From: AP-15 sp963788085 | GTDB lineage: Bacteria > Pseudomonadota > Alphaproteobacteria > ATCC43930 > CGMCC-115725 | Reading direction: 5' to 3' | NCBI GenBank assembly: GCA_963788085.1 | Contig: CAWBFS010000057.1 | Location: 62,001 to 126,000, forward strand | DNA: 64,000 nucleotides | Shown: positions 35,683 to 45,029 of the stretch, in pieces | How the letters are laid out: each line of letters begins with the position of its first letter | Numbering within the stretch: the first letter of the stretch is position 1 | Notes under the pieces: generated by a model | The model's input: the letters and a program-made list of their open reading frames with translations, nothing else | What the model was told of the DNA's origin: nothing | Database searches by the model: none | Made by a program: the position numbers and the translations under genes

Positions 35683-37704
35683 ATGACCCAGATCAGCCAC
35701 CGTACCATTGAGACAAACGGCATAGAAATGCACTTGGCCGAGGGAGGGACGGGTCCGCTAGTCGTCCTGTGCCACGGTTTTCCCGAAATCCTGGTATTCC
35801 TGGCGGTACAAATCGACGGCTCGGAGCACGCCTGGTTCGAGGATAGTGGTGCGCCGTGCACGCTGCTGGCTTTCGTGGATGACGCGACGAGCCGGTTGAT
35901 GCAGCTGCGGTTCGTCACCTCGGAATTCGGCGTTTGATTACTTCCGGACGACGCGCGCCTATCTGGAGGAGCATGGCAAGCCGGTGGCGTTCTACAGCGA
36001 CAAGCACGGCATCTTCCGGGTGAACAGCAAGGACGCTGCTGGCGGCGACGGAGTGACCCAGTTCGGTCGCGCGCTGTTGGCGCTGAACATTGACATCATC
36101 TGTGCCAACAGCCCGCAGGCGAAGGGACGCATCGAACGCGCGTTTGGGACGTTGCAGGACCGGATGGTCAAGGAACTGCGGCTGGCGGGGATATCGTCGA
36201 TGGCCGCGGCGAACGCTGGCTGCCTGGGTTCATCACCGCCTACAACACGCGTTTCGGCCGCGACCCGGCGAATGCCAAGGACCTGCATCGGCCGCTGACA
36301 CCAGCCGATGATCTGGACGAGCTCTTGGCCTGGCGGGAGGAGCGCACGGTCACGCGCAACCTGACCCTGCACTACGACCGGATGATGCTGATCCTGGAGC
36401 CGACGCCGCTGACCCGTGGCTTGGTACGCAAGAAGGTGGAGGTAGTGAACTACCCGGACGGCCGGTTCGCGGTTCAGTTCAACGGAGCGACGCTCGGTTT
36501 AAGGTATTCGACAAAATCCAGACCGTGCAGCCCGGCGCGATCGTCGACAACAAGCGGCTGTCGGCCGTATTGGAGCAAATCAAGGTGCAACAGGCCGCTT
36601 ACCCGGCGCGTCAGCAGCGAGGGCACGTGGCGCGTCGGCGACCGCCGAACAACCTCGAGCGCCGGGTCTGCCGTCAAGGGGCGGGCGCCACGCCATGGCG
36701 CGACCGCAGCGCCGGCCGATCGCCCCCAAGCCGGCCACCATCGCGCCGTGGCGAGGGTGGGTTTCGAAGGGATCGGAAGATCTACTACGATGCTCGAAGA
36801 GAAGAGATGAGAGCTCGGCAACCGCCAAGTGGCGGGAGCCCACCAGCTGCCGGCGCTCGCCGAGGCCGGGTTCCATGCCGTAGCACCCGACATGCGCGGC
36901 TATGGCCGGACCGATCGCCCCGAGGCGATCGACCAATACACGCTCTTTCATCTAATTGGCGACATCGTGGGTCTGCTCGACGCCTTGGGTGCCGAACAAG
37001 CCGTCATCGCCGGCCACGACTGGGGTGCGCCGGTGGCGTGGCATGCGGCGCTGCTTCGCCCGGACCGCTTCCGCGGCGTGATCGGCCTTAGCGTGCCGTT
37101 CCGGCCACGCGGTGCTGTCCGCCCGACCACCGTCATGCCGCAGACCGACGACGCGGTCTTCTATCAGCTTTATTTCCAGACCCCGGGCGTGGCCGAGGCC
37201 GAATTCGAGCACGATATCCGGAGGTTCATTCGCTCCAGCCTCTATTCGATCTCCGGGGATATGATGGACCGCGAGCCCGCCGCCCTGATGGTGCCGCGCC
37301 AAGGCGGCCTACTCGCGCGCTGGGGCACACATTTCGTGAACCCCGCGACGCTGCCTTCCTGGCTGACCGAGGCCGACGTCGATTTCTACGCCGATGAGTT
37401 CGCCCGCACCGGGTTTCGCGGCGGCCTCAACTGGTACCGCAACATCGATCGTAACTGGGAGCTTCTTGCCGCTTTTGCCGGAGCGCGGGTGACCGTGCCC
37501 GCGCTCTACATTGCCGGCGACCGCGATCCCGTGGTGAGGTTCCCCGGCATGGACCAGCTTATCCCCAATCTGTCGAAATTCGTTCCCGAGCTCCGCGGCA
37601 AGGTCATCTTGCCGGGCTGCGGCCACTGGACCCAGCAGGAGCGGGCCGCGGAAGTAAACGCCGCGATGATCGACTTTCTGCGCGCCCTATCGTCAATGCG
37701 GTAA
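35683..37704 (+). pseudogene. Epoxide hydrolase-like alpha/beta hydrolase split by a transposase remnant
   Basis: The first 38 or so residues (ISHRTIETNGIEMHLAEGG, LVVLCHGFPE, then SWYSWR after one extra base) are followed at about 35807 by transposase sequence, and the hydrolase resumes near 36836 with HQLPALAEAGFHAVAPDMRG. The second part is intact to 37704: nucleophile AVIAGHDWGAPVAWHAA, a cap domain, acidic residue region YIAGDRDPVVRF and the catalytic His in LPGCGHWTQQE. Joined, it is a standard soluble epoxide hydrolase of about 320 residues. The start ATG at 35683 has AAGGAG at 35669-35675. The insertion lies after the HGFPES oxyanion segment, so the product as it stands cannot be active. 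Confidence 0.85.
35801..36835 (+). mobile_element. 5'-truncated, degenerate ISNCY-type transposase remnant
   Basis: Encodes pieces of a DDE integrase-like transposase: QIDGSEHAWFED and LLAFVDDATSRLMQL (first and second acidic residues), FYSDKHGIFRVNSKDAAGG, ANSPQAKGRIERAFGTLQD (catalytic Glu) and the C-terminal VTRNLTLHYDRMMLILEPT, spread over at least four frames. The N-terminal DNA-binding half is missing, so it is a fragment. TGGCGG occurs at both borders (35801-35806 and 36830-36835), which could be a target duplication or chance. No terminal inverted repeat was found. Confidence 0.75.
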
Positions 37705-37887
37705 CCCGGTCTGCACCGGGCGCTTCTCCGCGATCGTGCGCCAGATGCGGGCCCAGACCAGAAGCGCGGCTCGGTTGCTGTGTCCGAGCATCAGATCGGC
37801 GTATTTGGCCGCCTGGACCTCGGCATGCTCGCCGAATTCGTGCATCATCTGGTCAGCGGCGCGAAGGACTTCGAAATCGGACAACAT
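37693..37887 (-). CDS. Small conserved hypothetical protein
   Basis: 64 residues: FEVLRAADQMMHEFGEHAEV, then AAKYADLMLGHSNRAALLVW and ARIWRTIAEKRP. It has the pattern of small rhizobial proteins with an alpha-helical AAxxAD core and a WxRI block; I recognise the pattern but no function. The start lies at 37887 with GGGAGAAAATTATG upstream. Its last bases overlap the end of the epoxide hydrolase gene by 12 bp, convergent. Confidence 0.6.
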   Translation of the reverse strand: MLSDFEVLRAADQMMHEFGEHAEVQAAKYADLMLGHSNRAALLVWARIWRTIAEKRPVQTGLPH

Positions 37888-38393
37888 AATTTTCTCCCCA
37901 GTTTACTCGATCGCATCGCGGGTGTTCGAGATGGCATCGTCGGCTTTGCGTTCCAGCCCGAAGAGCGACCATGCTCGGCGGCCGGCGCACTCGCCATTTG
38001 CGCCATTCCGACACCGGCCGTGCTGTCCGAGGCTCGCCAGGCCGCCGTGGCTCCGCCGCTGACCGAACTCGAGCAAGAGACAATCCCGTCCGAGACAGCT
38101 CGTCCATAGCGGCATCGCAAAACTCACCTTCGTCTCCATTCAGAGGCATCCGACCGGACCGCATCCGGCTTCCCTTATCGGGAGAGGCGACCTTAGGTTC
38201 AAAAAATTAAAATCCCCGCGCAATTGGTGGTTAAGTCAGCAAAATTCGAAGTTAATGCCGGATAAAAGCGGCCCGGAGCTAAAACGGGCTCGTCCTCGGC
38301 CCTTACGGAATCCGCCGTTTACCCTTCCTTACGAAACCGGTAATCTGCCGGCGGCGCATTTGAACGGGGCGCTTGTGTCTTGAGGAGGATCGG
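37888..38393. other. Intergenic region without recognised gene
   Basis: About 500 bases. Open frames here have neither family resemblance nor a plausible ribosome-binding site. Around 38195-38260 the sequence is AT-rich (TTCAAAAAATTAAAATCC), probably promoter sequence for the VOC gene. I see no RNA gene. Confidence 0.4.
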
Positions 38394-38777
38394 ATGGCCA
38401 TATTTACGCATGTCACGGTGGGTACGAACGACCTTGCGAAGGCGCGCTCCTTTTATGACCGCGTGCTGGGCACGCTCGGCTACAAACGGCTGAACGATCT
38501 CGGAGAAAACGGCTCGATCTGGGGCGAGTTGGCACCGGAATTCTTCGTGCTGAAGCCGGCCAACGGACAACCGGCGACCTTCGCCAATGGCGGCACGATC
38601 AGCTTCGTCGCTCCCAGCCGTGCGGCGGTTGCAGAATTCCACAAGGCCGCTCTTGCAGCCGGCGGCAAGGACGAAGGTCCGGTCGGGCCGCGCAGCTGGC
38701 ATCCCAGTGCCTATGCGGCTTATGTCCGCGATCTCGACGGCAACAAGCTCGCCGCCTACTGCTTCAAGCCGGAATAA
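38394..38777 (+). CDS. VOC family (glyoxalase/dioxygenase fold) protein
   Basis: 127 residues: FTHVTVGTNDLAKARSFYDR at the N-terminus, SIWGELAPEFFVLKP, GTISFVAPSRAAVAEFHKAA and YAAYVRDLDGNKLAAYC. It is a single-chain vicinal oxygen chelate protein of the short type, probably a dimer. One metal ligand position in the last strand, often Glu, is Ala here, so enzymatic activity is uncertain. The ATG at 38394 follows GAGGAGG. Stands alone. Confidence 0.88.
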   Translation: MAIFTHVTVGTNDLAKARSFYDRVLGTLGYKRLNDLGENGSIWGELAPEFFVLKPANGQPATFANGGTISFVAPSRAAVAEFHKAALAAGGKDEGPVGPRSWHPSAYAAYVRDLDGNKLAAYCFKPE

Positions 38778-38949
38778 CTCGGTATCATCACTAGGCTGGC
38801 CCGGCCGACAGCCGGGCTAGCAGTATCTGCGCAGGCGACCCGGACACTGGCCTTGTGCGGCCGGCAACAAGTATTCGTTGACAGTTTGTTGACGCATCCG
38901 CCGCTACAACCCGCCTGGCGTAAGACGACGTCAGCGTAAGGATCAAAAC

Positions 38950-39705
38950 ATGTCGTGGCGGCAAATTGCATGCGCGGTCGCCGTATCGACCGCGGTAACG
39001 AGTGGCACGTCCTATGCGGACGACTCTAAGGATGCGATAGAGCGATCCGTCATACAGCAGGGCTTTGAGGCGTCGCCAATTCCGAAGAACAAGCTGAACT
39101 TCGCTGGCAAGGACCCCAATCTGGTAGGGCTCGGTGCCTATCTGGTCAATGCTGCGGCAGATTGCAGCGGTTGCCATTCTTTCCCGCGATTTCTCGCGCT
39201 GGGCGATGCCGCCGGCAGCAACCCGGCGTTCAACGATCCCTACCTGGGTAAGCCATCAGACCAGAGTATCTCGGGGCAGCTGCGGGCAAACTTCAATATC
39301 AACCACTACCTGGCGGGCGGCCGGTGTTTCGGGGGCTTCATAGCGCGTAATATTACGCCGGATGCGAGCGGCCGTCCGCTGGGTCTCACGGAACGGGAAT
39401 TCATCAAGGTGATGCGAACTGGCGAGGACATCGCCTGCGAGAAAAATCCGGACGATCCGATTTGCGCGCTCGGGACGCCCGGTGCTAACGACGCCGTATT
39501 GCAGACCATGTCATGGCCCACCTATCACAGCATGACCGACACCGACCTCAAGGCGATTTACGCCTATCTGAGTGCGATCCCACACGCCGAGGCGTGCAAC
39601 ACCGTCGCCGACGGTTGCCCTGGATTTTCGGGCTCGGCCGCCCACCAGACGAATTACGCCTACCCGAACACTCCCGATTGTCCGAACCCGCCGACGCCGC
39701 AATAG
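38950..39705 (+). CDS. Exported c-type cytochrome
   Basis: 251 residues with an N-terminal signal (IACAVAVSTAVTSGTSYA) and one heme site CSGCHSFP near residue 74. LGAYLVNAAADCSGCH and ARNITPDASGRPLGLTEREF, then MSWPTYHSMTDTDLKAIYAYL, are the pattern of membrane-associated or soluble cytochromes that serve alcohol/aldehyde dehydrogenases, with the Met ligand near MSWP. Extra Cys residues near the C-terminus (EACNTVADGC) may form a disulfide. Its partner is unclear; TTGACAGTTTGTTGACGC upstream may contain a -35 box. Confidence 0.85.
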   Translation: MSWRQIACAVAVSTAVTSGTSYADDSKDAIERSVIQQGFEASPIPKNKLNFAGKDPNLVGLGAYLVNAAADCSGCHSFPRFLALGDAAGSNPAFNDPYLGKPSDQSISGQLRANFNINHYLAGGRCFGGFIARNITPDASGRPLGLTEREFIKVMRTGEDIACEKNPDDPICALGTPGANDAVLQTMSWPTYHSMTDTDLKAIYAYLSAIPHAEACNTVADGCPGFSGSAAHQTNYAYPNTPDCPNPPTPQ

Positions 39706-39726
39706 CCCACTTCGCAAAATGCCCGT

Positions 39727-40916
39727 TCACGCCGACCTTGGCACAACGGGGGCGTCGTAGCCGTAGAGCCAGCGCAGCGTGTCGGGCGCGCGGTCGCCGG
39801 AACGGGTCCATTCGGCATCTCGCAGCTGCTGCGCCAGTCCGTCCGGCATATGGAAGCGGATCTTGTTGGCGCGCGACATCGCCTGCAGCAGGATGACACG
39901 CGGCAGACGCAGGCGCTCGTATTGCTGCGATGCCTCAGCGGGATCCTCGACGGCGCGTAGACAGGCGGCGAGCGTCGCGCCGTCCTCGATTGCCATTGCG
40001 CGCCCTGGCCCATAAACGGGTACATCGGGTGACAGGCATCGCCCAGCAATGTCGTATGGGCGACGGACCAATGCTGCAGCGGGTCGCGGTCGAACAAGGC
40101 CCAAATGAAGCAGGTCTCGGCGGCCGCGATGATCGTTCGGACCTGCTCGTGCCAGCCCGCAAAGGCGGCGAGCGCCCGCGCAACCGTGGCGCGGTCGGTC
40201 CAGTCCTCGCGGTTTTATTCGTCGTGCTCGGTCCAGCCGACAAAATTGAGCAGCCGCCCGCGCGAGACGAAATAATGCACAAAATGCCCGCCGGGGCCGA
40301 CGCAGGACTGGTTGCCGAGCTCGAGCCCGAGCGCGGCGATGCGCTCGGCCGGCACGAGCCCGCGATAGGCGACGCAGCCGGCAAAGGCCGGCGCCTCCTC
40401 GCCGAAGAGCGCGGCGCGCACCGCCGAGTGGATCCCGTCGGCGCCGACCAGCACGTCGGCGATGATGCCTACTCCGTTGTCGAACCAAGCTTCGGTGCCG
40501 TTGGTCCGGTCGGCGATCCCGACGAGCCGGTGTCCCAAATGGACGCGCTCCGACGGGAAGGCCGCGGCAATGACCGAGAGCAGGTCGGCGCGGTGGATGG
40601 TCATGTGCGGTGCGCCGTAGAGCTCCTCGCACAGCGGATTGAGCGGCGCGAGCTGCAACGTGCGCCCGTCCTGCCAGCGCCGCTGGTGAGTACCCAGCGG
40701 CCGGACACCCTCACGGTCGAGCCCTTCGGCGAGGCCGAGCCGGCGCAAGACGCGCGTTGCATTCGGCGCCATGTTGATGCCACCCCCGACCTCCGTCAGC
40801 TCCGGCGCCTGCTCGTAAACGTCGACTTCGAACCCAGCCTGCAGCAGCGCCACGGCGGCGGTGAGCCCGCCGATGCCGCCACCAATTACTGCGACGCGGA
40901 GCGGCGCGCCCATCAT
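39727..40916 (-). pseudogene. FAD-dependent aromatic monooxygenase (in-frame stop and frameshift)
   Basis: Salicylate hydroxylase-like flavoprotein, about 395 residues. The N-terminal FAD motif is VAVIGGGIGGLTAAVAL; then EVGGGINMAPNATRVLRRLG, ADVLVGADGIHSAVRAALFG (DG motif) and, later, TLLGDACHPMYPFMGQGA (GD motif). A TAA at 40215-40217 follows GWTEHDE; the same frame continues with the similar sequence REDWTDRATVARALAAFAGW. A further one-base break near 39997 leads to AIEDGATLAACLRAVEDP and the end YGYDAPVVPRSA. The nonsense codon distinguishes it from the other broken genes and favours real inactivation, next to IS sequence. Confidence 0.82.
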
Positions 40917-40950
40917 CGCATAGGTACCAGCGAAGAGCCCCTCTCCGCCC

Positions 40951-40982
40951 TTTTATGGCGGGCCGGCCGGCCCGCCATAAAA
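40951..40982. repeat. Perfect 32-bp palindrome
   Basis: TTTTATGGCGGGCCGG followed immediately by its exact reverse complement. It sits between the start of the monooxygenase gene and the 3' end of an IS481 transposase. It could be a bidirectional terminator-like hairpin, a protein-binding site, or the joined ends of an element. Confidence 0.85.
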
Positions 40983-42180
40983 CGGCGCAGCTTTTTCGTG
41001 TGGCGGTCGATGATGCCGAGCTCGACATCGGCAAAGCGGACCAACCAATCGCCGGGTTCGGTTTCGGCAATGCCGACCGGCTCGCCAGCCAACGCCTCGC
41101 TGAGAAAGACCAATTCGCCGTCCCATTTGATCTCGCCGTTGGGGCGCACCCGGCGCACCGCGTGCTCGGCGTCGTACCACGGCTCCTCGATCCGGCTCGG
41201 GTAAGGTCGCGGCGACCGGCGGTAGCGGCTGGTCGGCGGCACCTGGCCGAGCGCCTCGTGCGGCCGGTTGTCGTTGAAATCGTTGCGGAAACGGTCAAAG
41301 CGGGCCTGCTGCTCGGCCGGCGTGGCGGCCGGCGGCCGCGAGGTTTCCGCCTTCAGCGTCGCATGCATGCGCTCGTGCCGGCCGTTCTGCTGCGGCGATC
41401 CCGGATCGATATGTTCCAGGCGGATGCCGAGCTTGACCCAATGCACCGACAGCCGTGCCAGCCCGCCCGCCGCGCTGCTCGAGGCGGAGGGCGGGCCGTT
41501 GTCGCTGCGCATCGCGCGCGGCAGCCCGAGCTCGCGCAAGGCCTGGTCGACAACCGGCTGCACCGCCGCGATCGTCTCGCGGACAATGCGGCACTCGATC
41601 AGAAAGCGAGTGTCGGCGTCGGTGATGGTCAAACGGATCACACCGCGCGCCGTCGGCGGTGCGAAACCAACCCTTAAAATCGATGCACCAGAGATCGTTC
41701 GGCTCCGCAACCGGGAGAAAGGGCTGGGTCATCGGCACCGCGCTCCGCTGGCGGCGCCGCGGTGCGCTCAGTCCCTCGCGGCGCAGCAGATCGCCGATGG
41801 TCGACGGCGCCGGCCACTGCCCCTTCGGATCGCCACGCTGCAGCACCGCGCGCAGCTTCTTCGGTCCCCAATAAGGCCGCTGGCGCCGCAGCGCCACGAT
41901 CGCCTCGGCGATCTCTTTGGCCATCGCCAGACCATGCCGGTGCGGTGCCCGCGAGCGCGGCGTCAGCCCGTCGAGTCCGTCGCGCTGATAGCGCTCGACC
42001 AGCCGGTACCCGGTGTCCCGAGTGATGCCATACCGCGCGCACCAGCACCGTCATCGGCAGCTCTCCCCGCAGCCATTCAGCAATGAATGCCATCTTCTCG
42101 TCCAACACACAGGTTTGCTTCCACGGCATCGGCAAAGTCTCCCTTTGCCGAGCAGAAAACCTGTCAGGCGTCCATCCGGT
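40983..42180 (-). mobile_element. IS481-family element, degenerate transposase
   Basis: The transposase starts near 42130 (MPWKQTCVLDEKMAFIAEW) and reads through two frame breaks (about 42035 and 41655). N-terminal helix-turn-helix, then RQRPYWGPKKLRAVLQRGDP, NDLWCIDFKGWF (first Asp), MRSDNGPP (second Asp), and SPQQNGRHERMHATLKAE (Glu), with the usual tail RPHEALGQVPPTSRYRRSPR. Beyond the start, the sequence ATCCGGTCTATCATGTCCGA at about 42174 is typical of IS481 ends. A matching end on the left was not found, so the left side is probably lost or replaced by the palindrome. Confidence 0.8.
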
Positions 42181-42209
42181 CTATCATGTCCGACATCTAT
42201 CCGGTTCAG

Positions 42210-42252
42210 ACCCTCGGCCCCCCTCACCCTGCCCTCTCCCCCCGGCCGGCGG
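42210..42252. repeat. Left half of a REP-like palindrome split by IS4
   Basis: CCCTGCCCTCTCCCCCCGGC type sequence ending at the IS4 left end; the complementary half (GGGGGAGAGGGCAG) lies directly right of the element at 43627-43640. An uninterrupted relative occurs at about 49905-49934. Confidence 0.7.
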
Positions 42253-42270
42253 GGCATAAGCGCTAACTTA
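42253..42270. repeat. Left terminal inverted repeat of IS4 element
   Basis: GGCATAAGCGCTAACTTA, exact reverse complement of 43603-43620. Confidence 0.92.
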
Positions 42271-42311
42271 ACAGTTGATCCGCGACGGGCGATGAGTATA
42301 TCATTGCGGGG

Positions 42312-43478
42312 ATGGACGACGACATCCTGGCGGGCGTTGCGGAAGATTGGCAGATCGTACTGCGTGTGCTGCCGTTGGGCTGGCAGGACAAGGCGCGCGA
42401 GCTGGGGGCCCTGCGACGCTGCCGGGAATTTGCGGATGCGGCGACATTGCTGCGTGTCTTGCTGATCCACTTGGCGGAGGGCTGTTCGTTGCGCGAAACG
42501 GCGGTGCGGGCGGCGGAGGGGCAGTTGGTGACGGTCTCGGATGTGGCGCTGCTCAAGCGGCTGAGGGTGAGCGGCGAATGGTTTCGCTGGATGGGCGAGG
42601 AATTGATGCATCGCTGGGTGACGCCGGGGCCGGTCCAGCCGCTGTTGGATGCAGGCCTGCGGGTTCGCATCGTTGATGGCTCGACGGTCAACGAGCCGGG
42701 GGCAACGGGGTCGACCTGGCGATTGCATTACGCGGTGGGGCTGCCCGCGCTGGCCTGCGATGAGGTCCACGTCACCGACACCACGGTCGGCGAGTTGCTG
42801 TGTCGGTTTCAAGTCGCGGCGGGAGACCTGCTGATTGCCGACCGCGGCTTTGCCACTCGCAAGGGTGTGCGGCACGTCCATCAGCATGGCGGGGCCGTGA
42901 TCGTGCGTCTGAACCTGACGAATCTGCCCCTGACCGATGGCGAGGGACAGCCGTTTGCGTTGTTGCCACAGTTGCGCACTCTGACGGCGGGTCGGGCGGA
43001 CGATTGGCCGGTCGCCGTGGGCGAAGACAAGAAGGGTTTGCCACCCATCGCCGGGCGCGTGTGCGCGATCAAAAAGAGCAAGGCGGCGGCAGAACGCGGC
43101 CGCGCGAGGGCCGCGCGCGACTCCCGTCGGGGCGGCCATCAGGTCCAACCCGAGACGCTGGAAGCGGCCGAGTACATCTTCGTGTTCACCACCCTTGGTG
43201 CGCACGTCCCGGCATCCGCCATCCTTGAGATGTACCGTGGCCGATGGCAGGTCGAACTGACCTTCAAGCGGCTCAAATCGCTGCTCGCCCTCGGCCATCT
43301 CAAAAAGGTTGATCCGCAGGGCGCCAAGGCGTGGTTGCAAGGCAAGCTCCTGGTCGCCATCCTCATTGAGACTTTGATCGCCCTGGCCGAGCGCTTTTTT
43401 CCGTGGGGCTACCCGCTCGCGCTTGATTCCCCGTCGTTGCCTCTGGCAGGAGACCTCACTCATGCTGCACCTTGTTAG
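42312..43478 (+). CDS. IS4-family transposase
   Basis: 388 residues, uninterrupted. The DDE triad is visible: RIVDGSTVNEPG (first Asp), DLLIADRGFATRKG (second Asp), and YRGRWQVELTFKRLKSLLAL, the Y-(2)-R-(3)-E-(6)-K signature of the IS4 family with the catalytic Glu. It fills the IS and ends 124 bp before the right inverted repeat. Its intact frame contrasts with the many broken neighbours. Confidence 0.95.
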   Translation: MDDDILAGVAEDWQIVLRVLPLGWQDKARELGALRRCREFADAATLLRVLLIHLAEGCSLRETAVRAAEGQLVTVSDVALLKRLRVSGEWFRWMGEELMHRWVTPGPVQPLLDAGLRVRIVDGSTVNEPGATGSTWRLHYAVGLPALACDEVHVTDTTVGELLCRFQVAAGDLLIADRGFATRKGVRHVHQHGGAVIVRLNLTNLPLTDGEGQPFALLPQLRTLTAGRADDWPVAVGEDKKGLPPIAGRVCAIKKSKAAAERGRARAARDSRRGGHQVQPETLEAAEYIFVFTTLGAHVPASAILEMYRGRWQVELTFKRLKSLLALGHLKKVDPQGAKAWLQGKLLVAILIETLIALAERFFPWGYPLALDSPSLPLAGDLTHAAPC

Positions 43479-43602
43479 TGCCGCCATAAACCCGACCATC
43501 TCCTTAGATCACGCGTTGCGTCATTGGGATCACATTGCTCGCCGTCTCGCCGAACCCCCGCGCCGCCGCCAGCTCCAGAGGGAAACGCTCTGCACTCTCA
43601 TC

Positions 43603-43620
43603 TAAGTTAGCGCTTATGCC
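43603..43620. repeat. Right terminal inverted repeat of IS4 element
   Basis: TAAGTTAGCGCTTATGCC, exact reverse complement of 42253-42270. Confidence 0.92.
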
Positions 43621-43643
43621 GCGAGCGGGGGAGAGGGCAGCAC

Positions 43644-45011
43644 TTGGGACGAACTCACCCGGTGACGGTTGCCGGCGAACTGGCCGCGTTTCTGACTCGG
43701 GTCGGCCCGGCCGACCTGTCGGCGCAGGCGGTCGATCATGCCGCGATGCTGATTGCCAGCGCGGCGCTCGGCGCGGGGATAGAGTCCTCGGTCATCATCC
43801 GCGACCTCGCGCGGGAACGCGGTGGGATCGCCGAAGCCTCGCTGTGGTTCGACGCGGGGCCGAAACTGCCGGTAGCCGAGGCGGCGCAAGTCAATGCCGT
43901 GATGAGCGACGCGGCGGCTTCCGACGACAGTGATCTGCGCAACATCGTCCATGCCGGCACGACCCTCGTTTCCACTGCGCTCGCCATGGCCGAGCGGAAT
44001 GCTGCGAACGGCGAAGAGGTGTTGGCGGCAATCGTGCTCGGCTACGAGGCGACCGGGCGCATCGGCGAGGCGATCACGCCCGGCTTTCGCGCTCGCGGAT
44101 TTCACGGCTGCCTAGCCGCGATTTTTGCCGGCGCGGTTGCCGCGGGCCGGCTGCTGCGGCTCGACCCGACGCAGCTGGCGCAGGCCATTGCCCTCTCTGC
44201 GACCTCGATCGGCGGGCTGATGGCCGCGGCCAACACCAGCACCGCGCGCGAATACCATGCCGGGCTGGCGGCGATGCTGGGTGTTCGAGCCGCGCTCGCG
44301 GCGCAGCGAGGCTATCGGGCCGAGGAGAGCGTTCTCGAGACCAGGCGCGGGTTTCTCGAAGTATATGGCGGGAGCGAGGGTGTGTCTACCGGTGCGAATG
44401 TGACGCGTGACCTCGGACAGTCATGGGACATCATCACCGACATGGCCGTCAAGCTGGTGCCCGGCGGCCATCCTTACCATGCGCTCGCCGAGGCGGCTGC
44501 GAACGCGGCGACGGAAGGGAACATCGCACCGCAGGACATCGAAAGCATCACCATGTCGCGTCCGGGCTTCACCGCGCTGACCGGTCCGCTCCACCCGACC
44601 GATCTGATCGGCATGGCGCACAGCCCCGCTTATTTTCTTGCGGCGGGAGCGGCCGATCACGACTTCTCGTGGGTGCACGCGACCGCTGCCAAGATCGCCG
44701 ACCCCGTCATTCATCAACTGATCGACAAAGTCCGGGTCGGGCGTCCGCCGGCCGCGAATGCGGAGCGTTATCGACAGGGCGCGACCGTGACGATTCGGAC
44801 AACCGACGGCCGGGTCACCACGAGCACCGTCTTTGCACCCAAGGGCGCGGGCGCCGGCGGTCTTGCGTGGGCCGATATCGACCGGAAATACCGCACTTTG
44901 ATCCCTCACGCCGGCTTGCGCGATCGGCAGATCGAGGCGAGCCTGGCGGTGATCCACGACTTCCGCCGCGTCGCGCACGTCTCAGAGCTGACGAGCTTGC
45001 TGCACACCTGA
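43644..45011 (+). CDS. MmgE/PrpD family protein
   Basis: Up to 455 residues of the 2-methylcitrate dehydratase/iminodisuccinate epimerase fold. Seen: AAFLTRVGPADLSAQAVDHA, FHGCLAAIFAGAVAAGRLLR (helical core), GGLMAAANTSTAREYHAGLA, and VKLVPGGHPYHALAEAAANA in the small domain. Family members dehydrate or epimerise short polycarboxylates; the substrate is unknown here. The start is either TTG 43644 or GTG 43662; both lie within 45 bp of the IS4 right end, so its original promoter is likely displaced. It heads a run with the LLM oxidoreductase and CoA-ester lyase genes. Confidence 0.88.
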   Translation: MGRTHPVTVAGELAAFLTRVGPADLSAQAVDHAAMLIASAALGAGIESSVIIRDLARERGGIAEASLWFDAGPKLPVAEAAQVNAVMSDAAASDDSDLRNIVHAGTTLVSTALAMAERNAANGEEVLAAIVLGYEATGRIGEAITPGFRARGFHGCLAAIFAGAVAAGRLLRLDPTQLAQAIALSATSIGGLMAAANTSTAREYHAGLAAMLGVRAALAAQRGYRAEESVLETRRGFLEVYGGSEGVSTGANVTRDLGQSWDIITDMAVKLVPGGHPYHALAEAAANAATEGNIAPQDIESITMSRPGFTALTGPLHPTDLIGMAHSPAYFLAAGAADHDFSWVHATAAKIADPVIHQLIDKVRVGRPPAANAERYRQGATVTIRTTDGRVTTSTVFAPKGAGAGGLAWADIDRKYRTLIPHAGLRDRQIEASLAVIHDFRRVAHVSELTSLLHT

Positions 45012-45029
45012 GCTGTTTTGGAGAGGACC

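Larger units (their letters stand above)
42253..43620 (+). mobile_element. Complete IS4-family insertion sequence
   Basis: 1368 bp bounded by perfect 18-bp inverted repeats (GGCATAAGCGCTAACTTA at 42253-42270, reverse complement at 43603-43620) and carrying one intact transposase gene. The sequence flanks resemble each other (CCGGCGGGG left, CCGCGAGCGGGG right) but no exact target duplication can be read. It has landed in a REP-like palindrome just before the MmgE/PrpD gene. The intact gene and perfect ends indicate recent arrival. Confidence 0.92.

Noticed and set aside
42051..43499. A 482-codon open frame opposite the IS4 transposase
   Set aside because: The plus strand has the complete DDE transposase between perfect inverted repeats; the antisense frame has no motif.
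42240..43635. Exact target-site duplication for the IS4 element
   Set aside because: Flanks are similar but not identical (CCGGCGGGG and CCGCGAGCGGGG); no perfect repeat can be claimed.
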